Under the pieces are notes generated by a model. The model made no database searches, was not told the DNA's origin, and saw only the letters and a list, made by a program, of their open reading frames with translations. A DNA stretch of 8,288 bases, taken from an uncultured Selenomonadales bacterium (GTDB taxonomy: Bacteria; Bacillota; Negativicutes; Selenomonadales; Selenomonadaceae). The position numbers were made by a program, and so were the translations under genes. Positions 1 to 7,300 of this stretch are shown here, one piece after another (positions within the stretch are counted from its first letter, which is position 1; every line of letters starts with the position of its first letter). The stretch spans positions 1 through 8,288 of the forward strand of contig CAMNPA010000036.1 of the NCBI GenBank assembly GCA_946547205.1, written 5' to 3'.

Positions 1-876
1 AAAACCGGTCCCAGCGTGGTCAACATTGAAGGCAAAGGTTCGGGCTTCGTCAGCTTCGGCTCCGGCATCATTTTCACCGATGACGGTTACATTATCACAA
101 ATGACCATGTCATCAGAAAAACTAACTCGTTGGAAGTCCATTTGTCGGACAAACGCACGCTTACGGCAAAACTTATCGGCACGGACCCGCGAATGGACGT
201 TGCCGTTATCAAGGTTGAGGGTGAAAATCTCACGGCGGCCAAACTTGCCGATTCCAGCAAAGTTGAAGTGGGTGCCGAAGTGCTTGTCATCGGCAACGCC
301 AAAGGAATAGAAAACAGCGTGACCAAAGGCGTCATCAGCAATCTGAATATCGACGTGGATACCGGCACGGATATCAGACGGTGTTTGCAGACGGACGCTC
401 CAATCAACCCCGGCAACTCCGGCGGTGCTCTCGTGAACATGCAAGGCGAGATTATCGGCGTCAACGACATGAAGCGTTCCGACGCCGAGAGCATAGGTTT
501 TGCCATTCCAATCAACGACGCAAAAGAAATTGCCGATCAATTAATTGAAAAAGGCTACGTTTCATTGCCGTATATCGGCGTGGACGCCGTCAATCAACAG
601 ACGGACGACGGAACGCCTTTCATTATCGTTCGCAATGTAATGCCCGATTCCCCCGCTGCCAAAGCCGGTCTGAAAGTCAAAGATGTCATCGTCCAAGTCA
701 ACGATGCACGAGTGGAGACCGTCTCCAAATTGCGTGAACAGTTTTATGACAGCGGCATAGACAGCATCGTTTCAATCCATATCGTGCGCATGAGTAATAA
801 AGGCGGTCAAGAAGGCATCATACAAGTTAAACTTGAGGAACTGCCCAAAGGTTATTACTCCATTGACTGGAGCTGA
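1..876 (+). CDS. HtrA/DegP-type serine protease with one PDZ domain (5' partial)
   Basis: This is a trypsin-fold protease of the HtrA family, which normally acts outside the cytoplasmic membrane in protein quality control or regulated cleavage. The reading frame is open from base 1, so the true start, and any signal peptide or membrane anchor, lies upstream; the GTG at 16 falls inside the conserved 'PSVVNI' stretch and is not a credible start. The triad is complete: His in NDHV (106-108), Asp in DPRMDVAV (196-198) and Ser in GNSGG (418-420). Spacings of 30 and 74 residues nearly match DegP (30 and 75). A single PDZ domain begins at YIGV (base 571) and includes the usual 'SPAAKAGLKVKDVI' stretch. 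One PDZ resembles DegS-like or Gram-positive HtrA more than two-PDZ DegP. The next gene follows after 65 bases on the same strand, so co-transcription is likely. The substrate is unknown; cleavage or sensing of the neighbouring exported proteins is inference. Confidence 0.95.
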   Translation, partial: KTGPSVVNIEGKGSGFVSFGSGIIFTDDGYIITNDHVIRKTNSLEVHLSDKRTLTAKLIGTDPRMDVAVIKVEGENLTAAKLADSSKVEVGAEVLVIGNAKGIENSVTKGVISNLNIDVDTGTDIRRCLQTDAPINPGNSGGALVNMQGEIIGVNDMKRSDAESIGFAIPINDAKEIADQLIEKGYVSLPYIGVDAVNQQTDDGTPFIIVRNVMPDSPAAKAGLKVKDVIVQVNDARVETVSKLREQFYDSGIDSIVSIHIVRMSNKGGQEGIIQVKLEELPKGYYSIDWS

Positions 877-924
877 CGGACAAGCGATTGACTTGCGTAA
901 CGTGTCGCGAAAACGGATTCCGAA

Positions 925-933
925 TAGAAAGGA
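925..933 (+). promoter_or_regulatory. Extended Shine-Dalgarno of the vWA lipoprotein gene
   Basis: TAGAAAGGA lies 8 bases before the ATG at 942 and matches an extended anti-SD of the CCUCCUUUCUA type. It decides the start: the in-frame ATG at 888 has no comparable site, and the 942 start puts a lipoprotein signal peptide exactly at the N-terminus. Confidence 0.8.
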
Positions 934-941
934 TACATACA

Positions 942-2234
942 ATGAAAAATTTGCAAGTCATGGCTATGGCGGTGATATTGCTTTTGGTCGTGACTTTGAG
1001 CGGGTGCAGTCCTCCGTGGCATGACGACCCGATATTGCCCATGCCGCCCGGCTCTTCGACGCCGCTCGAACCGCCGCCGCAACAAATGATCGTTGACGTT
1101 TATTGGGACGCAACAACTTCCATGAAAGGTTTCACGAAATTGGCGGCAGGCAACGTCTATCGCACATTGCCTGATACGTTGGGCGATATGGTCGGCTCCT
1201 TCGGCACGGTAAATTATTTTCGATTCGGGGAACAGGTTGTGCCCGTGGAAGGACGCGAATACCGCCGCTTCAGCAGCCCCGACTATTACACCGAGCTGAT
1301 AACTTCTTTCGGTAGCGTGTTGGATACGGCTGACCCCGAACACCTGTCAATCGTGGTTACGGACCTTTTCGAGAGCGACGCGGATTGGAGCAACGTAACT
1401 CAAAAACTCCGTGAAAAATATTTCTCAAAGCATCTCAGCGTGGCAATTATCGGCATAAAAAATTCTTTCAGCGGCGAAATTTTCGACGTGGGCTTGAACG
1501 CCGCAACCTTCAGCTACGACAGCGGAGATGATTCGACACGCTTCCGCCCGTTTTATATGTTTTTGATGGGCTCGGAGCCGCAGATACGCGCTTTTCTGGA
1601 CATGTGGAAGGATCAAAAATTTTCCGCCGAAGTGCATGAAGTCTTGTTCTCGGAACACTTTGCAAGTAAGACGCTGGCTTTCCGTGTCGGTGACTTGACG
1701 ATCAAGCAAAATTTGATTTTGACCAATCGCTTGCGCAAAGCGGATGATCGCCTTCAAGAGGTCGGCATTTCCAATGGTAATGAACAAGTTAAACTCACGA
1801 TTCCCGGCAAATGTCAACTTGATCCGTATGCCTGTCCTTTGAGCGGCGAATTGGATAATCGCGTCAAAGTCTTTGCGTGGAACGAAACCGACGCGGGCGG
1901 TCAATGGCAGCAGCAGTCGGACAAAAATGCCAAAGTATCATTTGCGCTGAACGGCGACAATTGCGAACTGACGTTGACTTTCTCACCGAATGAAATTTTG
2001 CCGCAAGGACGTATCAGCTTGGTGCAGGTGCTGATTGTTCCTTCGCGGAAAAGTACGAACTTGCCAATGTGGATATCGGATTGGGATATGGGCAACATCG
2101 ACATTACGCCCGACCAATTCGACGGCTCGAAGACAGTCAACTTGCAACGCATTGCCACTTCGCTCAAAGACTCCTTGCTGACCGCCGCACAACCGACAAT
2201 CGCAGAATTAAATCTTGTGATCGACGGACGCTGA
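942..2234 (+). CDS. Lipoprotein with a vWA-like (MIDAS) domain
   Basis: The 430-residue product starts with a textbook lipoprotein signal: Lys2, a hydrophobic core (about residues 5-19), then lipobox LSGC with the lipidated Cys at 22. A proline-rich tether (about 23-48) follows. A vWA-like domain starts near residue 50: a hydrophobic strand leads into WDATTSMKGF, where D56-x-T58-x-S60 fits the DxSxS/T metal-binding (MIDAS) loop, and VVTDLFE (D141) fits the later MIDAS aspartate on a following strand. vWA domains usually bind protein partners through a divalent metal. After a helix and strand (AIIGI) comes an RPFYMFLMG segment, then about 200 residues rich in predicted beta structure that I cannot assign. 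Ser at +2 after the Cys would favour outer-membrane sorting under the E. coli Lol rule if the host has an outer membrane; that rule may not apply here. It is likely the extracytoplasmic partner of the downstream membrane and cytosolic proteins. The vWA call rests on motifs only. Confidence 0.82.
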   Translation: MKNLQVMAMAVILLLVVTLSGCSPPWHDDPILPMPPGSSTPLEPPPQQMIVDVYWDATTSMKGFTKLAAGNVYRTLPDTLGDMVGSFGTVNYFRFGEQVVPVEGREYRRFSSPDYYTELITSFGSVLDTADPEHLSIVVTDLFESDADWSNVTQKLREKYFSKHLSVAIIGIKNSFSGEIFDVGLNAATFSYDSGDDSTRFRPFYMFLMGSEPQIRAFLDMWKDQKFSAEVHEVLFSEHFASKTLAFRVGDLTIKQNLILTNRLRKADDRLQEVGISNGNEQVKLTIPGKCQLDPYACPLSGELDNRVKVFAWNETDAGGQWQQQSDKNAKVSFALNGDNCELTLTFSPNEILPQGRISLVQVLIVPSRKSTNLPMWISDWDMGNIDITPDQFDGSKTVNLQRIATSLKDSLLTAAQPTIAELNLVIDGR

Positions 2235-2243
2235 CCGACACTG

Positions 2244-2252
2244 TAGAAAGGA
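2244..2252 (+). promoter_or_regulatory. Extended Shine-Dalgarno of the four-TM gene
   Basis: This is the same TAGAAAGGA 9-mer as at 925-933. It lies only 4 bases before the ATG at 2257 but 10 bases before the in-frame ATG at 2263. The other genes here use 8 to 10 bases on the same measure, so 2263 is the better start. Confidence 0.75.
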
Positions 2253-2262
2253 AGTAATGCAA

Positions 2263-2745
2263 ATGGATTCACAAAACGAAGCGGTACCGCATTTGATTAT
2301 GGCGGTCGTGATTATGCTCGTGTTTTCGGGTATTGCGTACTTTGGCGGCTGTAAAATAGCGGCGATGTATTATCTCTCCGGCAATGAAAAAGTCCCTGCC
2401 GAAGAATGGGAACATTACTACAGCTATCTCGTTATGTATATGGGAATAATCGCCGCACTGTTTTTGCTCCTTTGGACGGTTTTGACGCATTGGGCATTTC
2501 AATACAGCTCTTCGGGCAAGCGCGGTCTGTGGGCGATTTTGGGACTTATACTTGTCGGGCTGTGTGTGGCGTCTCCCAAAATTTTTGAGATAATTTTCGG
2601 CTCCGAAAAGATACTGATATTTGACGAGAAGATACCGATATTGTTTGTAATTTGCTACTGCCTGTTCGGTTATTGGGTCGGCAGCATTTTCGTCACTTCC
2701 GAGAGATTCAAAAACACGCCGTTGCTTGCCGGGCTCGTCAGATAA
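2263..2745 (+). CDS. Small integral membrane protein, four predicted TM segments
   Basis: I do not recognise a family. The 160-residue product (162 if the ATG at 2257 is used) has four hydrophobic stretches, numbered here from 2263: about 11-36 (MAVVIMLVFSGIAYFGG and on), 56-77 (VMYMGIIAALFLLLWTVL), 88-105 (GLWAILGLILVGLCVASP) and 124-145 (IPILFVICYCLFGYWVGSIF). The short loop between TM2 and TM3 carries Lys-Arg (SSSGKRG) and the tail ends in SERFKNTPLLAGLVR, so by the positive-inside rule the TM2-TM3 loop and both termini would be cytoplasmic. The TM1-TM2 loop is acidic (VPAEEWEHYY) and would face outside. It sits 28 bases after the vWA lipoprotein gene and 31 bases before the tubulin-like gene. 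A role as membrane anchor or relay between the lipoprotein outside and the nucleotide-binding proteins inside is inference from this position. Confidence 0.85.
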   Translation: MDSQNEAVPHLIMAVVIMLVFSGIAYFGGCKIAAMYYLSGNEKVPAEEWEHYYSYLVMYMGIIAALFLLLWTVLTHWAFQYSSSGKRGLWAILGLILVGLCVASPKIFEIIFGSEKILIFDEKIPILFVICYCLFGYWVGSIFVTSERFKNTPLLAGLVR

Positions 2746-2762
2746 AGTCGCGACGTGAGATT

Positions 2763-2767
2763 AGGAG
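2763..2767 (+). promoter_or_regulatory. Shine-Dalgarno of the tubulin-like gene
   Basis: AGGAG lies 9 bases before the ATG at 2777, which makes that ATG the clear start. Confidence 0.75.
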
Positions 2768-2776
2768 ATTGATAAA

Positions 2777-4282
2777 ATGGGATACTATTTCATTTCCGTC
2801 GGTGGTTCCGGAACACGCGTTTTGGAATCACTGGCTCATCTTTGTGCGGCAGGTCTGTTGCCCAATAAAGAACGGGAAGAAAATCTTTACGTAATGTCCA
2901 TCGACCCCGACACCGGCAACGGCAATTTGACGCGCACGCAAAGAGTCCTGAATTGCTTGAACGGATTTCAAAGTGTCAACGTCGGCAAGGGAACGCCGCT
3001 GTTAAAAACACCGTTGGATATTGCCGAGCCTTTTTTTTGGAGTCCCGCCAAGCAGGGAACAACTCTTGACAGCGTCATTTCTTATCCGAGCTATAAAAGC
3101 AAACCTGTCGGCAAACTTTACGAATCGCTTTACACGCAGAAGGAACGCGAACTTGTCCTCGACGAAGGATTTCGCGGTCGCCCGTCAATCGGCGCGGCGG
3201 TAATGGGCAAGACTGCGACGGCGGACGTAGAATCTGCTTGGAGCAACCTCATTCAAACCGTCAACAGCGACATAAAAACCAACGGTTCGGCGAAAATATT
3301 TTTGTCGGGTTCTGTCTTCGGCGGCACGGGTGCGGCGGGCTTGCCGACCATACCAAAACTTTTATACAGCATATTCAAAAGCCATTGCCAATCGGGTAAG
3401 ATGCATATCGGCGGCGCATTGTTGTTGCCGTATTTTTCCTTTACTCCGTCTGCCGAACAGAAAAAAAACGTCGGGCTTTTCGCCTCCTCCGACAACTTCC
3501 TGACCAACACGAAAGCGGCATTGCGCTATTATTCCGACACCGGCGGGAGCGGTTACGACTCCATGTATTTTATCGGCGATGAAACGATGTTGCCCATGGA
3601 AAGATTCAGTATCGGTTCCGCCACGCAGTGCAATGACGCGCATATCGTTGACTTTTTCGCGGCAATGGCGGCAGTGCACTTTTTCTGCGGCGACGAAGGC
3701 AAGCACTGCTACTTTATTTCCCGCAGCGATGACGACGAATTCAAATGGGAAGACTTGCCGAAAATTGAGATGTATGACGGCAATGAAGTTTCCGTACAAG
3801 AACGTTTGGTACAATTCGTCCGCTTTATATTCGCGTATCTGTATATCGTTAAGCCGAAATTGTCGGGCTTGGCGAACGATAAATTGCCGATTCATGATTA
3901 CCCGTGGTATAAAAACTATTGGAAAGACAAAATTAACGCAAAGTCTGATGACGTGCTCAATTTCGGGCAATATGCCGAATACTTTGTTGAGTGGCTGAAT
4001 CAAGTGGAACATTCGGCAGGGGCACGCTCCGTGGAGTTCATTAATCCCAAATCTTTCAGCACAAAAAACAACACTGCCAAAATACTTCCCGAATTCTTCT
4101 CGACGCTCGATTACGGCAACAGCCAAGTAACCACCGCAAAAATAGAAACCGTTTTAGCGAGAGGCGAAAGAACGGGCGGTATTATTTCTTCGATTTTCCG
4201 TCGCAACCAAAACACCGAGGACTTTGGCGAAGGCTTCGGGCTGTTCCTGCGGCGACTTTACGACAGTTGCAAAGCAAATTAA
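2777..4282 (+). CDS. Tubulin/FtsZ-superfamily GTPase-like protein
   Basis: The 501-residue protein has the layout of a divergent tubulin/FtsZ GTPase of the type Pfam groups as Tubulin_2 (FtsZ-like outside the division FtsZ family). Residues 4-19 (strand, GGSGT loop, helix) fit the N-terminal T1 nucleotide loop, and YVMSIDPD (39-45) the next strand and loop. LSGSVFGGTGAAG (177-188) is the glycine-rich T4 signature, equivalent to GGGTGTG in FtsZ. NTKAALRYY (244-252) followed by YDSMYFIGD (260-268) resembles the helix that contacts the guanine base and the strand after it. NDAHIVDFFAAMAAVHFF (286-303) could hold the T7-like catalytic loop, but a standard NxDxxD loop is not evident. Residues beyond about 330 are unassigned and include a Tyr/Trp-rich stretch near 375-390. 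No membrane segment or signal is seen, so it is cytosolic. It is much longer than the FtsZ GTPase core (about 320 residues) and lacks an obvious FtsZ C-terminal peptide. Polymerisation is plausible for the superfamily but not shown. Confidence 0.83.
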   Translation: MGYYFISVGGSGTRVLESLAHLCAAGLLPNKEREENLYVMSIDPDTGNGNLTRTQRVLNCLNGFQSVNVGKGTPLLKTPLDIAEPFFWSPAKQGTTLDSVISYPSYKSKPVGKLYESLYTQKERELVLDEGFRGRPSIGAAVMGKTATADVESAWSNLIQTVNSDIKTNGSAKIFLSGSVFGGTGAAGLPTIPKLLYSIFKSHCQSGKMHIGGALLLPYFSFTPSAEQKKNVGLFASSDNFLTNTKAALRYYSDTGGSGYDSMYFIGDETMLPMERFSIGSATQCNDAHIVDFFAAMAAVHFFCGDEGKHCYFISRSDDDEFKWEDLPKIEMYDGNEVSVQERLVQFVRFIFAYLYIVKPKLSGLANDKLPIHDYPWYKNYWKDKINAKSDDVLNFGQYAEYFVEWLNQVEHSAGARSVEFINPKSFSTKNNTAKILPEFFSTLDYGNSQVTTAKIETVLARGERTGGIISSIFRRNQNTEDFGEGFGLFLRRLYDSCKAN

Positions 4283-4296
4283 TCCGATAACTGACG

Positions 4297-4302
4297 AGGA
4301 GG
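4297..4302 (+). promoter_or_regulatory. Consensus Shine-Dalgarno of the actin-like fusion gene
   Basis: A perfect AGGAGG sits 7 bases before the ATG at 4310. It is the strongest ribosome binding site in the window and suggests this large protein is translated well relative to its neighbours. Confidence 0.85.
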
Positions 4303-4309
4303 ATTATTT

Positions 4310-7300
4310 ATGCCGAATGTATTACTTCCGAGACTTTCCGAAAATGCCATTATTGCGCCCACTAAAGCAGGTCAATGGGAAGATGCGGCGGGTCTTGAGC
4401 GAAGTCGTTTCTTGAAGGGACTTTCCGACGGTCTTGCCGTGGCGGAGGAAGATAGAAGAGTTCAAGATATTTATAACATCGATTCAATCCCCGACGTCTG
4501 GGCCAGACCGATTCTGTTCCGAATGGCACTTTTTACGACAAAAGGTTTCGATGCCAATTTGCACAAAAAGGTGCTGGGAGAGTGGCGCGCATTGCTTGCC
4601 ATGCTCGCATTGCAGGACATGCGGCATTTGCCAATTACAGTGGAGGCGGTGCACCTCGATCAATCCGATCAACTCGGAAAGACGCTTTTGATGTTGGCAC
4701 CGCAAGATTCGGTCGGTCTGCCGACGAGGAATTCACCTTGGAACGATATTTACGTAATTTCTTACACCGGCAAACCGTTGGCAATAACTTCGCCGACAAC
4801 TTTGGTGGCGACATCGGCGGACTACGGCACCGCGCTTGAAGGGCAATTAACGGAACCATGGAGCGACAACGGACAATATCTTACCGACCCCATACCGCAC
4901 CTCATACCCAACGAACTCAGCGGATTGCATATGTGGCTGAAGGAATTGGATAACAGTTTGAGAAATTCGATTCCTGCCAATGTACAAACGCAAAACGAAA
5001 CTTGCAGTCAACTGCTCAAGACACTGGACGAATATATAAAAGATGTTCATAACGCATTGAACGGCAACTTCCCTTCGGCGGGCAACCTTATCGACGCGGG
5101 TTTGAACATGCATATCGGTTTGTCACAATTCTTGAACAAAAAGGTACAAGCTGCCCCGCCCAAGCCGTCGGATTCGGCAGTGCTTTTACGCACGACCGGC
5201 GCACGTCAAGGCACCAAGCCGCTTTTACTTGTCTCGCAGCAGATGTTGCAACATTTGTCCGTGTCCAGAGGCGTATCGTTGGCACAAATTGTCGTTTGGA
5301 CAGGTATCACTGCTGCCGATGTCAAAAATCACTCGCTCACGAACGATAAAACGATGATTAACGGCGTGCCGCTGAACGGAGCCGAATGGCGTCGCCCCGA
5401 AGAATTCTTCACGGACCGTTTGGTTATTCATTCGGGCGGCAATGCGTTGAAAAGTATCCTCAAGGTGCCCGGCAGCGACCTCTTATCGCAAGAAGACATG
5501 AGCGTTATTTTGCCGTTGCGCTCGGAAATTTTGGATTATTTCACTCCGCAAGAAATAGTCAGAAACTGCCGCTTAGAAAAATCCGGCAACGAAATAAAGG
5601 TCGAGTTCACTTTTCCAATCTCCGGCATAAACAAGACGGGTGCCGAATATCGAGTTGAAAAATCTTACCCGATGCAAGAAGTCCTGTTTCTGCTGAACAA
5701 TGTTCCGATAATCGAGCTGTGGCCAAACTTCAAGCGTCCCGGTTGGGATAAATATTATCTGTATTACGAAAACAGCGACGCTCAAAACATGGTGCAAGGG
5801 GCGGGCTACGATTACTTGTATGTTTATCCGTGGGCTTACGGTAAGAACATTGCGGGCGATACGCCAAATCAAGGCTTGGCGAACCGTTACACGGCGCGAC
5901 TTTCGGGTTTTCCCGAAGCACTCATTTGCACGACGAATTCAATGACTGAAGGCGGCATTTATGCGGGTATCGTGCTCCTTGAAGAACCTGAGCCCGTGGC
6001 GGCGCAAATGGGAAATGTCTGGCAAGTCGGCGTAGACTTCGGCACTTCCAGCACGATGCTTTTCTGTCGCAGCGGCAAGGGCAATCCGAAACCGTTGGCA
6101 TTGCAACCGAATCTTTTCCAAGTGACGGAGAGCGGCGAAATGCGCGCCCGCACATATCGAAATTTTATTCCGTCTTCCACGAAAGATCAGCAGGAAGGTT
6201 CGTTCTTGAGTATCTTCCAGCTTTTGAACGGAGATCTTTTGCACGGCAAAATTCCCAACATTCGCCCGTTACAAGACGGCAATGTTTTCTGGTTGTTGAG
6301 TGCCGACGGAACCGACGCCGAAGACTTCCGCAACAACAGCAGTCAAATCGACACCAATCTGAAATGGGGCTCCGACCAAATAAGCCAATTAAAATTGTCG
6401 GCTTTTGTCAAACAAATTTGCCTACAGATTTTGGCGGAAGCGGCTAAAAACGGCGTCGGCGCAATTTCTTGGAACTTCTCTTACCCGACGGCTTTTTCGC
6501 CGAATCAGACAATGACGTTCCAAACCACCTGTCGAAATGCCGTTCAAGAAGCAATGCAAGATTCCGGCTTTATCGTCCACGAGAAACCGGAATTCTGGCC
6601 GGAGAGTAAAGCGGGCGCATATTACTTCAATCAACTGGGCGGAATCCATTTTGCAGGCGGTGCCGTCTGCTTGGACATCGGTGCCGGTACAACGGACATT
6701 TCGGTTATCAGCGGTGAACCTGCCAAAATCGTCTACCACACGTCCTTGCAGTTCGCAGGTCGTTACCTGTTCCAATCAATTTACAAGCATTACGATATAT
6801 TTGCGTCATCGTTGGAGCTCGGCGGAATGGGTAAGGAGCAAAGAAACGCTCTGATTGATGCCGACTTGCGCAAGCACAGCGACGAATATCAATACGGGCT
6901 GACGCATATGACCGTGCGCGGCGATGTGCAGAAAGTATTGCAACTCACTCAATTTGCAGCGGCGGGACTTTTCTACTACATTGGCGGATTGGTGAGCTTG
7001 TTGCATGAAAAAGGCATCTATCAAGGCAACGAGGTGCCTGATATTTATGTCGGCGGAAACGGCTCGCGAATTTTCCCGTGGATTTGTGGCGGTATGTTCA
7101 CGGACGATAATCCTTATCTTACGGTGTTTCAAGATATGCTCGTTGCCGCATCGGGTTTGCAATTGGGCGACGCCTTTCAAATGGTTTTATCGGACACGCC
7201 CAAAGTCGAGGTGGCTCGCGGCATGATTGAGAATAAACCGTTCAATCACGGCAGTTTCTTCAACGCGCTTCAGATAGCTCAAGACCTTTTCGGTAGGGCG

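Noticed and set aside
888..893. TTGACT as a possible -35 box in the 65-base gap before the lipoprotein gene
   Set aside because: No acceptable -10 hexamer lies 16 to 18 bases downstream; the gap is short and reads as part of a continuous operon.
888..941. In-frame upstream ATG giving the lipoprotein 18 extra residues
   Set aside because: The extension is polar and charged and would bury the lipoprotein signal; the start at 942 has the extended ribosome binding site.
877..941. Possible terminator after the HtrA gene
   Set aside because: I see no GC-rich hairpin followed by a T run here, nor in the other intergenic gaps.
855..1343. Open frame of 162 codons on the minus strand spanning the gap between the first two genes
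   Set aside because: Almost all of it is antisense to the lipoprotein gene; the product is rich in His and Arg as expected for a shadow frame and has no motif.
1425..1904. Open frame of 159 codons on the minus strand
   Set aside because: It is fully within the vWA lipoprotein gene, with no recognisable domain; a shadow of the coding strand.
3362..4126. Long open frame (254 codons) on the minus strand
   Set aside because: It lies wholly inside the tubulin-like gene, lacks recognisable motifs and is explained by codon bias on the coding strand.
2777..4282. Tubulin-like gene as the cell-division FtsZ
   Set aside because: It is far longer than the FtsZ core, lacks the standard T7 loop and FtsZ C-terminal peptide, and is not near ftsA, ftsQ or mur genes.
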